Positions 26,937 through 35,787 of a DNA stretch of 64,000 nt are shown one piece after another. A program made the position numbers and the translations under genes. Under the pieces are notes generated by a model. The model ran no database searches. It was not told where the DNA came from and saw nothing but the letters and a program-made list of their open reading frames with translations. Source of the DNA: Kiritimatiellia bacterium (GTDB lineage: Bacteria; Verrucomicrobiota; Kiritimatiellia; PWTM01); contig JAOACR010000003.1 of assembly GCA_026417735.1 (NCBI GenBank), forward strand, positions 1 through 64,000, given 5' to 3'. Within the stretch, counting starts at the first letter, position 1, and every line of letters starts with the position of its first letter.

Positions 26937-29598
26937 GTTCGATATTGATTGCGGGCGCGCGATCGCCCGCGGCTTCGAGCTGCACCGTCCAGGGGCCGGC
27001 CTCGGGAAGGATGAGGCGCACGGGAGGGCCATCCACGAAGCGGCCGTAGTCGCCAGTGGCGGGTGCGGTCAGCGAAACCGCGATCGGGGTGGCGTCATCC
27101 GTGCCGGTGGCGCGGAGGAAAACGGCGCGCACTTCTGCGCCGGGCCCGGCGGCGCGCAACCGTACATTCCATGTGCCGGCGCGCGGCACTCGCACGCGCC
27201 ACAGAATGCGATCCTCCCGGTCGGTCCAGCGGCCGATGTTACCGGCGGGGGACTTGCGTTCGCGCAGCAGCCGCGTGCCCAGCAGTGCTGCGCTGGTCGC
27301 ATCGAGTCGCAAAACGCCCTCCGGTGTTGCGCGGACCCACGGGGCCTTCTGAGACCCGTACCAGTTGAGGCGGTCCGGATCGGCCGCGACTGGCTCGACC
27401 GCCAGTTCGGCTTCTTCCGGTGGCTGCGCGGCGGGAAGCAGCAACACGCGCTCGCCTGCCCGGAGGTCCACCGTGGTCACCGGCCGGCCCTGTTCATCCG
27501 GCGCGGTGGAGATCGAGAACGGCCGGGAACCCCGCGCGATCACCGGGCCGGTCCAACCGGTGCGGACGCGGCAGGGCGCCCCGGCCAGGCTTTGGATCCG
27601 AATCCATCGCGTGGCTCCGCGGCGCCGCAACGCAGACACCAGAAACGCACCCTCTGCGCGCATGTCGCGGATCACCACATCGGTCCAGTCGGCCGGAACT
27701 GCGGGGAAGACGCGCAGTTGCACGCCAAACGGTTCCATGCACCACGACTGCAACAGCATCTCATGCAGCGATGCGGCGGCGGAGAGGGGTGTTTCGATCA
27801 CCGGGCCGGCCTCGAGGTACATTGTGTTCGGCTGGACGAAACCGTCGAGGAAACGCCGCAGAAAGGCCGCCGCCGCCTCCGCGCGGCCGAGCCAGGCCGA
27901 CATCGCCGCCGCGCCGGTGAAGGAATATCCCTGGTGCGCTCCCTCGAGGCCGATCCAGTGGTCGAGCGAACGTTCCAGCAACGGTCGCTGGCGGGGATCC
28001 TCGGGGTCGTAAAGGTGGAGAGGGTAGAACGCGAGGAGATGCGAGAAGTGTCGGTGCGACTGTGCGAACGGAACACCGGCGCCGACCATGAAACCGGTGC
28101 GCTCGTCCACGGGCAGGGGGGCGAGGCGCGCGAGCGTGTCGCGCCATCGGGGTGCCTCGGGGTCGTCGAGACGGAGATGTTCATGCGCGGCCAGCAGCGT
28201 GGAGAGTGCCCACCGCAGCAGCGCAAGGTTGTAGTGCGTATCCCGAGCACGGTCCGGGTATTCCGGCGAGATGTCTTCCGGGAAATGCAGGCGCCCGTTC
28301 TCGCCGGGTCGGAGCTGGTGCAGCATCCATGCGGCGGCGCGGCGCAGCCAAGGATAGAGGCGCTCGCGCAGAAGTGTTTCGTCGCCGGCGTATCGGTAGT
28401 GCAGCCAGACGTTGTGAAGTGCCCACGTGAGGTTGCCGAACTCCGCGCCGGCGGGCCCGCGGCAGTCGTGATCGGAGGTACGGCCCACCGCTGCGGAGTC
28501 TGCGCGGAACGGCTCCGGAACGTTCGCGATGAGGTTCGACCAGCCCCGATCGATCATGCGGACCAGTGACTCACCCACATCCAGGCGGTTGGCCGCGTAG
28601 ACCGGCCAGTAGGTGAGCTGGAGATTCAGGTTCCACCAGAAACGGGGCCAGGGCGTCGAACGGAACCATGGTCCCATCAGGTCGATTGCCGGACCGTCGG
28701 AACGGGCGGCGGAGGCGAGCTTGTACATCTGGATCCAATAGAAGCCCTCGAGCCGGGTGTCCGGGATCGAAAGAAAATGGCGCGGCCACCAACTGTGCCA
28801 CCACGCGCGATGGTCACGCACCAGGGTGGGCCAGCCGGCAAGCGCCGCTTCGGCGACGTTGGACGCCGCGGCCGCCGGGTCCGGGCGGGGAACCACAGAC
28901 CAAAGGAGCCGACCGCCATTGGCGCCTGCCGGTTGCACGGTCCATGCCAGCGCATAGCCGCCAGCCTCGCGAAACGGTTGCAGCAGGGTTCGGATCGTGT
29001 TCTGTTCGTCGCGCTGCGGGGGGGGATTCAGGTCCTTGGGGCCCAGCGGCTCGCCGCGGAACACCTTTCGTGCGTCCACCGCCGGCTCGTGCACGAGGAT
29101 GGGCTCCACCGCCTCAGCGCCCTCCACAGTCCAAGCGACGGCGTGCACGGGGCGGTCGGCACAAGTGAAGGCCGTCCATGAGATCCGGCCACGGTCGGTC
29201 GTCTGGGTTGCAGTCATTTCGGCGTCCCAGAGGTGAAGGCGCATGGTGCCAGCGAGAGTGCGTCCGACGGGGCGCATCGCGAAGAAACCGATGGCGATCC
29301 GGTTGCCCCGGTCGACGACTTCGGAGTGGCCGATGTCGAAGGCCAGCCAGCCATTGGTCCGGATATACGCCATGGCGCCGAGACGGCCGTTGCCGGTAAA
29401 CGCCCCTTCGTGCCAACGGGCGGGTAGGCGTTCCCAAACGAGGTCGTGGCGGGCGAGAAATTCCGGCCAGACTACGCGGTCCGGAACATCCGACGGGTCG
29501 GTGGATGTCGCTGCGGTGGCGGCCGCCGCTGCCAGAAAAAGCCAGGGCACGAGTAGACGGCCCGCAGCGTTCTCCGGCGGCAGACCGGCGATTCTCAT
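26911..29598 (-). CDS. GH95-like secreted glycoside hydrolase
   Basis: An 895-residue secreted protein with signal peptide (RLLVPWLFLAAAAATAATS), an N-terminal beta domain with WHEGAFTGNGRLGAMAY typical of GH95, an (alpha/alpha)6 domain with FWWNLNLQLTYWPVYAANRL and GFMVGAGVPFAQSHRHFSHLLA, and C-terminal beta domains including MLLQSWCMEPFGVQLRVFPAVP. GH95 enzymes are alpha-L-fucosidases or alpha-L-galactosidases, and the assignment here rests on motif similarity only. A further 150 residues at the C terminus look like an added binding module. The ATG at 29598 sits 7 nt after a promoter-like -10 box. Confidence 0.85.
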   Translation of the reverse strand: MRIAGLPPENAAGRLLVPWLFLAAAAATAATSTDPSDVPDRVVWPEFLARHDLVWERLPARWHEGAFTGNGRLGAMAYIRTNGWLAFDIGHSEVVDRGNRIAIGFFAMRPVGRTLAGTMRLHLWDAEMTATQTTDRGRISWTAFTCADRPVHAVAWTVEGAEAVEPILVHEPAVDARKVFRGEPLGPKDLNPPPQRDEQNTIRTLLQPFREAGGYALAWTVQPAGANGGRLLWSVVPRPDPAAAASNVAEAALAGWPTLVRDHRAWWHSWWPRHFLSIPDTRLEGFYWIQMYKLASAARSDGPAIDLMGPWFRSTPWPRFWWNLNLQLTYWPVYAANRLDVGESLVRMIDRGWSNLIANVPEPFRADSAAVGRTSDHDCRGPAGAEFGNLTWALHNVWLHYRYAGDETLLRERLYPWLRRAAAWMLHQLRPGENGRLHFPEDISPEYPDRARDTHYNLALLRWALSTLLAAHEHLRLDDPEAPRWRDTLARLAPLPVDERTGFMVGAGVPFAQSHRHFSHLLAFYPLHLYDPEDPRQRPLLERSLDHWIGLEGAHQGYSFTGAAAMSAWLGRAEAAAAFLRRFLDGFVQPNTMYLEAGPVIETPLSAAASLHEMLLQSWCMEPFGVQLRVFPAVPADWTDVVIRDMRAEGAFLVSALRRRGATRWIRIQSLAGAPCRVRTGWTGPVIARGSRPFSISTAPDEQGRPVTTVDLRAGERVLLLPAAQPPEEAELAVEPVAADPDRLNWYGSQKAPWVRATPEGVLRLDATSAALLGTRLLRERKSPAGNIGRWTDREDRILWRVRVPRAGTWNVRLRAAGPGAEVRAVFLRATGTDDATPIAVSLTAPATGDYGRFVDGPPVRLILPEAGPWTVQLEAAGDRAPAINIEHVELIPVD

Positions 29599-29605
29599 GC
29601 GGTGG

Positions 29606-29634
29606 CCTATACCCGAACGCCGATCAAAGGGCAA
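29606..29634 (-). promoter_or_regulatory. Putative promoter abutting the GH95-like gene
   Basis: TTGCCC and TATAGG are 17 nt apart on the minus strand and end 7 nt before the ATG at 29598. This is among the best -10 matches in the window and predicts a leaderless message. Confidence 0.45.
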
Positions 29635-29716
29635 GATCGCCGCCGCGGTGGACGGCTTGCTGGGCACGGCCGCGCGGTTTGGCGGCCGGCTCGACAGGGG
29701 GGCAAGGCCGGGATAT

Positions 29717-31129
29717 ATGCGGCCGTTGGACGCTTCGATGTTTTCAGGAGTCAGCTTCGGAGTTGATACGGACGCCAGCGGTTGGGCGGTGGTTCGCGCC
29801 TGCCGCCGGTGGGGGCGTGTGGTCACCCAGACGATCGCAGCATCCGCGCGGGGGGAGGAGGCGGCGGATTGTGCGCGACGCCTTCGAGAGGCCTTATCTG
29901 GTGTGCCGGCAGCGCGGTGTGAGGTGGCGGCGGCGGCGCCGGCGGCTGAGACGATTGTGCGCCGGGTTGAAGTGCCGGGGGCGTCGCCCGCGCGGGCGCG
30001 AGCGGTAGTGGGGTCGTTGCTCGATGTTCAGCTACCCTTTCGGATCGAGGATTGTGCGGTTGCGGTTCCGGAGTTGCGGCGGAAGGACGGTGGCACCTCG
30101 GCGCTGGCGGCGGTGATTCCGCGCGAGGCGTTGGCCCGCCGGTGCGAGGCGCTGGTGGCGTTGGGGGTGCGGCCGACAGTGTTGGATGTCGAGGGCTTGG
30201 CGGTGTGGGAGGCGGCGCTTCGGGAGGCGGGCGAACCGGCGATGGGCGAGCTGCGTGTGGCGGTACACGCGACGGCGTCGCGATGGGTGTGTGCGTTCGG
30301 GAGCGTGAAGGGGCTGGAGGGGGTGGTCACGGTCCGGGAACCGCCGGGAGAAGAGGGTTCGGCGGGGTGGGAACGGGTGGATGTCATGCTGCGCTCGGCG
30401 GTGGCGAACCAGCCGCGTGAGCGTGAGTTTTGGGTGTGGTGTGGCCGGCCGGCGGGGACAGTGCAGCGATGGGCGCAAACGATGGCAGCACGGCGGCGGG
30501 GGACGGCCGAGGAGTACGGACGTGTGTTGGCCGATCCGGAACTGGCACTCGCACGGACACTGGCACTTCGGGCGCTGGAGGGAATGAGCCGTTGCGCGAA
30601 CCTGCTGGGGGAGGATGAGCTGCCGGCTGAGGTGCGAAGGGCAAAAAATGTTGCGGCGCTGTTGGCCTGTGGGGGCTTGGCGATCAGTTCTGTGGCGGCT
30701 TTAGGAGTGGAGGCTTGGAGACTCTCGGCGATCAGTTCGCGGGAGCGCGACCTTGCCACTGTGGTGGCCAGGCGGGCGCGCGAGGTGGGCGGCCTTTCTC
30801 GGGTCCAGCCGGGCCTTGAAGTGCGGATGGCACGGGAGGCGGTTGAGCGGCGGCTCGAGGCGCTGAGACCCCTCGACCGCTTGTTTCAGCCACCTCAGAC
30901 CGCGGTGCTGGCGGGGCTGCTGAGGGTGGCGTCCGAGGCCGAGATTCATCTTGAGACGGTTGATCTGTCCGACCAAACGGTACGGGTTGAGGGGACTGTT
31001 CCGGACCGCGAAGCGGCGCGGCGGATGGCGGATTTTTTCCGAATGCTGGGGCTGGTGCCGAAGATGGAGTTTGGGCCATCGCTGTCCGACGGACGGGTTC
31101 CCTTTGTGATGGAGGGCGGACGGCGGTGA
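29717..31129 (+). CDS. PilM/PilN (GspL)-like type IV pilus or type II secretion assembly protein
   Basis: About 470 residues. The N-terminal actin-like ATPase fold begins with FSGVSFGVDTDASGWAVV, and SLLDVQLPFRIEDCAV is the usual PilM/GspL element. A single transmembrane helix (VAALLACGGLAISSVAAL) at about 312-330 is followed by a coiled-coil stretch and a PilN-type ferredoxin-like domain (LLRVASEAEIHLETVDLS, VRVEGTVPDREAARRMADFF). PilM and PilN, which are usually separate proteins, therefore appear fused. An alternative ATG lies at 29738. The stop overlaps the GTG of the PilO-like gene. The unit probably forms the inner-membrane platform of a pilus or pseudopilus system whose other genes are not in the window. 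Confidence 0.75.
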   Translation: MRPLDASMFSGVSFGVDTDASGWAVVRACRRWGRVVTQTIAASARGEEAADCARRLREALSGVPAARCEVAAAAPAAETIVRRVEVPGASPARARAVVGSLLDVQLPFRIEDCAVAVPELRRKDGGTSALAAVIPREALARRCEALVALGVRPTVLDVEGLAVWEAALREAGEPAMGELRVAVHATASRWVCAFGSVKGLEGVVTVREPPGEEGSAGWERVDVMLRSAVANQPREREFWVWCGRPAGTVQRWAQTMAARRRGTAEEYGRVLADPELALARTLALRALEGMSRCANLLGEDELPAEVRRAKNVAALLACGGLAISSVAALGVEAWRLSAISSRERDLATVVARRAREVGGLSRVQPGLEVRMAREAVERRLEALRPLDRLFQPPQTAVLAGLLRVASEAEIHLETVDLSDQTVRVEGTVPDREAARRMADFFRMLGLVPKMEFGPSLSDGRVPFVMEGGRR

Positions 31130-31656
31130 GAGGATGGGTTCGCGAGGTGGCGCTCCCCGCCGCAGCTGGGGCGCTGGCGCTGGCCGCGCTCGGAGGGGTG
31201 CTCTGGACGGAGCTGGTGGCGTTGCCGGCGTACCGCGGGCGGTGCGCGGCGCGGCGGGAAGAGCTTGCGCAGCTGGAGCAGATGGCGGAGGCAATTGCGA
31301 GATATGCGCCGCACTTGAGCGAGGTGGATGCGGCGTTGGGCTCGGCTGGACCCGTGCGATCGCCGGTCGAACTCTTTGCGGGAGTCGGTTCGGGCGTCTC
31401 TCCGCCGGCGGTGTCCGGCGAGCGTGAGCTGATTCTGGACGAGGCCCGCGCGATCCGGCGGGTGGAGCTGGCCATGCCGGAGGTGCCGGTGGATGTGCTG
31501 GCGGTGTTTTTGCACGCGTGCGCCACCGCGCGGCCGCCCTGGCGAGTTGCCGCGCTGCGGCTGCAGGCCCTTGATGCAGGTTCGTCGCGGGCCCGCGTCG
31601 CCCTCACGCTGGAGGCGCCGGCGTTGCGGCGTCAGGAGGAGCTGCGGCGGCCATGA
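31126..31656 (+). CDS. PilO/GspM-like inner-membrane protein
   Basis: A 176-residue bitopic protein. A short cytosolic start is followed by a transmembrane helix (PAAAGALALAALGGVLWTEL), a coiled-coil of about 30 residues (RREELAQLEQMAEAIARYA) and a C-terminal alpha/beta domain (VDVLAVFLHACATARPPWRVAALRLQ), the layout of PilO and GspM. The sequence is poorly conserved and the call depends on its place after the PilM/N-like gene. It starts with GTG in a GTGA overlap and ends in an ATGA overlap with the ABC permease gene. Confidence 0.65.
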   Translation: MRGWVREVALPAAAGALALAALGGVLWTELVALPAYRGRCAARREELAQLEQMAEAIARYAPHLSEVDAALGSAGPVRSPVELFAGVGSGVSPPAVSGERELILDEARAIRRVELAMPEVPVDVLAVFLHACATARPPWRVAALRLQALDAGSSRARVALTLEAPALRRQEELRRP

Positions 31657-32501
31657 GCACGGCGGACGTCGCGATGCTGATCAACGAACCAACGGGTGCA
31701 CGGTCGACCCCTTCTGCGTGGCGCACGGGTGCGTGGCGGGAGATGCTGGGGGCGCTGATTGCCCGCGAATTGAAGGGGCGCTACAAGGGGTCGGCGGTGG
31801 GGTTTCTGTGGGCGGTTCTGGTACCGCTGTTTATGGCGGCGGTCTACGTGATGTTCCTGCGGATCCTCGCGGGGCAACGGATGGGCATCGGCCGCGTGTT
31901 GGTGGGGGTGTTCGCCTGGCAGTATACCGCGCAGTGTCTACAGGGCGGGATGGTCTCGGTCACTTCCAACGCGAACCTCGTGAAAAAGGTGCTGTTCCCC
32001 CGCCTGCTTCTGCCTACTGCGACGGTCGCCGCCCAGCTGGTCCACTACGGCGTGAGTCTGGCGGTGCAGATCGTCCTGCTAACGGCGCTGGACGCGGTCG
32101 CTTGGAGCCCGCGCGGCTGGCTCGCGCTCCCCGCGGTGATCGCGGGGCTCACCGCGCTCAACCTGGGACTGGCGCTGCTGCTGTCCGCCGCGCATGTGCA
32201 CCTGCGCGACACCCAGCATCTGGTTGGCGTGCTGTTGAGCGCATGGTTCTTCGTGAGCCCCGTGATGTACGACCTCGACTTCGCGCGCGCATTTCTGGAG
32301 TCCCGACCGAACCTTGCGCCGTGGATCTGGCTGAATCCGCTGACTTCGCTGCTGACCGCGTTGCGCGCGTGTCTGCTGAGCGACGTCAGTTACCCGTGGA
32401 CACCGCTCTCCGCGGCCGCGCTCGGCTGGCCGGTAGTGGTGCTGGCCGTGGGGCTGGCCGTGTTTCAGCGGGCGCAGAGACACTTCGCAGATCTGCTGTA
32501 G
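31653..32501 (+). CDS. Wzm-type polysaccharide ABC exporter permease
   Basis: A 282-residue ABC-2 permease with about six transmembrane helices. It begins with the family hallmark LIARELKGRYKGSAVGFLWAVL and includes NANLVKKVLFPRLLLP and WFFVSPVMYDL, typical of O-antigen and capsule exporters such as Wzm and TagG. It should move a lipid-linked polysaccharide from cytoplasm to periplasm together with the ATPase encoded 5 nt downstream. The ATG overlaps the stop of the PilO-like gene. Confidence 0.93.
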   Translation: MSTADVAMLINEPTGARSTPSAWRTGAWREMLGALIARELKGRYKGSAVGFLWAVLVPLFMAAVYVMFLRILAGQRMGIGRVLVGVFAWQYTAQCLQGGMVSVTSNANLVKKVLFPRLLLPTATVAAQLVHYGVSLAVQIVLLTALDAVAWSPRGWLALPAVIAGLTALNLGLALLLSAAHVHLRDTQHLVGVLLSAWFFVSPVMYDLDFARAFLESRPNLAPWIWLNPLTSLLTALRACLLSDVSYPWTPLSAAALGWPVVVLAVGLAVFQRAQRHFADLL

Positions 32502-32506
32502 GGCGA

Positions 32507-33757
32507 ATGAGCGACGATGCTCCAGCCGCGCCGGCGATCGAGGCCCGAGGCCTGGGTAAGCGATATCGCGTTCGCGGCATCGGACCTCCGACGCTGTTTG
32601 GCCGCCTGCGTGACGCGCTGCAGGGCCGCGCCGCGCCGGAATTCTGGGCGCTGCGCGATGCGACGTTCGCGGTGCCGCGCGGGCGCACCGTGGGTGTGAT
32701 CGGACCCAACGGCGCCGGCAAGAGCTCGTTGTTGGGGTTGGTGGCGGGCACGATCACGCCAACGGCGGGACGCGTCGTTGTTCGCGGCCGCATCTGTTCG
32801 CTGCTCGAACTGGGCGCCGGGTTTCATCCGGATCTGACCGGGTTGGAGAACATACGCCTGAACGCCGCACTGCTGGGCATTCCGCGTGAGGAGCTACGGC
32901 GGCGAACCGATCGCATCGTCGAGTTCTCCGGTTTGGGGCGGTTCATCGGCGAGCCGGTGCGGCACTACTCCAGCGGCATGTACGTGCGGCTCGCATTCGC
33001 GGTCGCGGCGGAGGCGGAGCCGGATATCCTGCTGGTGGATGAGGTGCTGGCGGTCGGGGACGTCGCGTTCCAACTCAAGTGCCTCGACCGCATCCGCCGT
33101 TTTCAGCGGGAGGGACGCACGCTGCTGTTCGTTTCCCACGCGCTGCAGACGGTGGAAGAATTTTGCGACGAGGTGTGGCTGCTGCACCGTGGCCGGATCG
33201 TTGCGCAGGGCGAGCCCGCACCAACGATCCTCCGTTACATTCGGGAGTTCATGGGCGAGGGCGGCCCAGTGTTTACGCAGGAGTTCGGCACGCGAGAGGC
33301 GGAGCTGGCCGACGTGGTGCTGGAGGACGAGCGCGGCGCGTCGACCGCGGTTTTCGAGACGGGGCGCCGGATGAGCGTGCGGATCCGCTGGCGGGCGGCA
33401 CGGCGGATTGAGCGACCGGTCTTCGGCTATTCCATCAAGACCGCGAACGGCCTTTACCTATGCGGCAGCAACACGCAGATCGCCGGAGTGGAGATTCCGG
33501 CGATCGAAGGGGAGGGAGACATCCGGTTGACGTTCGATCCCCTGCGGCTGATGGAGGGGCACTATCTGCTTTCACTCTCGCTCCATTCCTGGGACCACAG
33601 CCGCCAGTACCACCGCCGTGAGGACTGGTATCCCTTTGCGGTGCGCAACCGCACTGGAGCGCTGGGGTTGGTCGAGCTGGACGGGCGCTGGTCGTTTGGA
33701 GAAGGGAAGGGCAGTTCGGCTCAGCCCCCCGACGCGCCGCGGGCCGCGAACGCCTGA
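32507..33757 (+). CDS. Wzt-type polysaccharide ABC exporter ATPase with C-terminal glycan-binding domain
   Basis: A 416-residue ATPase partner of the permease. The Walker A motif GPNGAGKS is at 66-73, the signature YSSGMYVRLAFA in the middle, and the Walker B DILLVDEVLAVGD just after. Residues from about 270 form a beta-sandwich (FGYSIKTANGLYLCGSNTQ, GHYLLSLSLHSWD) like the Wzt C-terminal domain that recognises the end of the O-polysaccharide. The ATG at 32507 follows the permease stop by 5 nt. The final 37 nt overlap the convergent esterase gene. Confidence 0.94.
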   Translation: MSDDAPAAPAIEARGLGKRYRVRGIGPPTLFGRLRDALQGRAAPEFWALRDATFAVPRGRTVGVIGPNGAGKSSLLGLVAGTITPTAGRVVVRGRICSLLELGAGFHPDLTGLENIRLNAALLGIPREELRRRTDRIVEFSGLGRFIGEPVRHYSSGMYVRLAFAVAAEAEPDILLVDEVLAVGDVAFQLKCLDRIRRFQREGRTLLFVSHALQTVEEFCDEVWLLHRGRIVAQGEPAPTILRYIREFMGEGGPVFTQEFGTREAELADVVLEDERGASTAVFETGRRMSVRIRWRAARRIERPVFGYSIKTANGLYLCGSNTQIAGVEIPAIEGEGDIRLTFDPLRLMEGHYLLSLSLHSWDHSRQYHRREDWYPFAVRNRTGALGLVELDGRWSFGEGKGSSAQPPDAPRAANA

Positions 33758-34896
33758 ATCAGCGGCTCCAGCCGCGTACCTGCGGCCTTCTGCAGTAGCG
33801 CCCCAAAATCCTTTTTGGCCGCGGCCGTGCCGTTGCCGGACCGGAATCCTTTGGGGCTGGTCGCGAAATGCTTCGCGATGAGCCGCTCCATGTCCGGCCA
33901 GACTTTTCGCCACGCTTCGGCCGCCGGTTGGTTTTTCAGCTGTTGTTGCAGGATGCGGATCCGCGCCTGGAGCGGTCCGCTCGCCGGAAACCCCTGCAGA
34001 AAGGCGAGCCATTCGGCTGCCCGCTCCGGCGCGGCGGTGACCGCCGGTTCGACGCGGTCAAGGACCGCCGCGACCCAGGCCTCTCGCTCGCGCGCCGCCT
34101 CGAGACGGCCTCCACGCTCGCGACGAAGAAATATGCCGTTCATCCAAAGGACGCTGTCGATGATCGCCTCGGTCGGTCCCCACCGGCCGGGTTTTTCGGT
34201 GTGCCACTCCATCCGTGAGGGCCGGCCGTCGCTGAACTTCAGTGCGGTGCAGGCCAGATCCCACCGGCTGATCGTCGCGGCGGAGCCGATTGTCGCCAAG
34301 GCTGCGGTCTTCGGCAGGCGTGCAATTTCCTCCGGTCCGACCCCCATGTTGATCAGCAGCAGACCAGCAGGTTCGATGCCTTTGGTTTCGTGCAGCGCGA
34401 GCACGGCGGCGCGGACGCCGTGGGAGAATCCACCCGCGTACACCCGACGGGAATCCACGGGCAACCGTACCAACGCATTGCTCAACGTCAGTCGCGCTGC
34501 GGCCAGCGCCCGATCAAAATTTTCGGAGGCGCCCGCTGCCGGCACCACAAGCATCCAGCCGTTGAGTTCGACCGCGTCCAGAAACCGCCCTAGCGTGCTC
34601 CCGCCGGGGACCGACGAGCTGACGAACAGCAATAGCGGGTACTTTCGGCCCGCTTGAAGTCCGCGGGGCAGGTACAAATGAAACGTCTGCGATTCGTCCC
34701 CGACGCACGGAACATTGGTGACGATCTGGCCCAAGGGCCATTCCGTCGCGAGCGGTGCGCCCGTGGTGCCGTAGTTCGACGGCGGCACGGACGGCGCCTC
34801 CAATGGCGCTGCCACGGTGGATGCAGTTCCTCCGAGGGCTGCGGCCAGCAGAGCGGCCCGGGAGCCGTATACCCACACGTTGGAATCGATTCGCAT
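33721..34896 (-). CDS. Secreted alpha/beta-hydrolase (esterase-like)
   Basis: A 391-residue protein with signal peptide (ALLAAALGGTASTVAA), and an alpha/beta-hydrolase fold of the polyhydroxybutyrate-depolymerase/feruloyl-esterase type. Markers are TFHLYLPRGLQAGRKYPLLLFV and the nucleophile elbow GGFSHG. The C-terminal 150 residues are mostly helical and unusual for the family. The catalytic Asp and His were not placed with confidence. The ATG at 34896 lies about 30 nt after the predicted start from promoter-like boxes at 34935..34962. Confidence 0.8.
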   Translation of the reverse strand: MRIDSNVWVYGSRAALLAAALGGTASTVAAPLEAPSVPPSNYGTTGAPLATEWPLGQIVTNVPCVGDESQTFHLYLPRGLQAGRKYPLLLFVSSSVPGGSTLGRFLDAVELNGWMLVVPAAGASENFDRALAAARLTLSNALVRLPVDSRRVYAGGFSHGVRAAVLALHETKGIEPAGLLLINMGVGPEEIARLPKTAALATIGSAATISRWDLACTALKFSDGRPSRMEWHTEKPGRWGPTEAIIDSVLWMNGIFLRRERGGRLEAAREREAWVAAVLDRVEPAVTAAPERAAEWLAFLQGFPASGPLQARIRILQQQLKNQPAAEAWRKVWPDMERLIAKHFATSPKGFRSGNGTAAAKKDFGALLQKAAGTRLEPLIQAFAARGASGG

Positions 34897-34934
34897 GCAG
34901 GTGATATCTCGTGTACCGTGGATTTACTTTTACC

Positions 34935-34962
34935 TCTATAACATGACTGGCGCGAATCGCAA
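34935..34962 (-). promoter_or_regulatory. Putative promoter of the esterase gene
   Basis: TTGCGA and TATAGA are spaced by 16 nt on the minus strand in an AT-richer intergenic stretch, about 38 nt before the ATG. Unlike the promoters that abut start codons, this one leaves a normal leader. Confidence 0.45.
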
Positions 34963-35007
34963 TCACTTCTTCGCGGAAGCTATTCGGGAAATCTATTTCG
35001 GCGCCGC

Positions 35008-35769
35008 ATGATCGCGATTCTTCGATCGCTTCAGCAAATGGTGTTCCGCTATTACCACGAGAGCGGGGACAGGTCCTACGATTGGGCTGGACAGAAAGTT
35101 GGAGCGCTCCGTCCACAGCGCCTCCTCGATGTGGGTTGTGGTGATGGACAGAGGCTATTGCGCTACTTGACTGAAAAGCCCAGCCAATGGTTCGGGGTCG
35201 AGCGGCATCCCACGCTTGCGGCTAAAGCGCGTGAAGTAGGAATCAAGGTTTTGGAATTTGACCTCAATGGCCGGTGGCCACTGCCGGATGCGTTTTTCGA
35301 GGTGATCCACGCGGCACAAGTGATCGAACATCTTCACAATACTCGTCTGTTTGTGGAGGAGATGCGGCGAGTACTTGTGCCGGGCGGCTGGGCCATCCTG
35401 ACGAGTGAAAATCTGACCAGCTGGCTGAATTTGGCAGCGATGATCTTGGGGTACACGCCATTCTCGCTCCAGCAAACGTGTGGTTGGTATCTGGGTAACC
35501 CCATGGGGCTACATGCGGGCGAGGAAATCGCCGTCGACTTGAATGTTTTACAACCGGACGATCCGGCGTTCAGTGGTGTATCGGGTCACGTTCGTGTGCT
35601 GGGCGTCCGACAAGCGAGAGAACTGTTTATTCGAAGCGGGTTTGCGAAGGTCGAAGTGAGGACGATCGGCTTGCTGCCTCTTCCTGTGTTCGTGGGTCGC
35701 CGCCTTGAGCGATGGATCCCGCAGAGGGGACATTGGTTGTTGATCGCGGCGCAGGCTCCGTCCGGCTGA
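35008..35769 (+). CDS. Class I SAM-dependent methyltransferase
   Basis: A 253-residue methyltransferase of unknown substrate. LLDVGCGDGQRLL is the SAM-binding loop, FFEVIHAAQVIEHLHN the post-II motif and VLVPGGWAILTSENL the motif III region. C-terminal residues such as GHVRVLGVRQARELF resemble methyltransferases of glycan and O-antigen clusters. Its codons are visibly richer in A and T than its neighbours (many TTT, AAT and GAA codons), and the preceding 110 nt are also AT-richer. This suggests recent acquisition. No clear Shine-Dalgarno site is seen. The nearby Wzm/Wzt genes make glycan methylation plausible. Confidence 0.87.
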   Translation: MIAILRSLQQMVFRYYHESGDRSYDWAGQKVGALRPQRLLDVGCGDGQRLLRYLTEKPSQWFGVERHPTLAAKAREVGIKVLEFDLNGRWPLPDAFFEVIHAAQVIEHLHNTRLFVEEMRRVLVPGGWAILTSENLTSWLNLAAMILGYTPFSLQQTCGWYLGNPMGLHAGEEIAVDLNVLQPDDPAFSGVSGHVRVLGVRQARELFIRSGFAKVEVRTIGLLPLPVFVGRRLERWIPQRGHWLLIAAQAPSG

Positions 35770-35787
35770 GCTTGCCGGCGATGTCGT

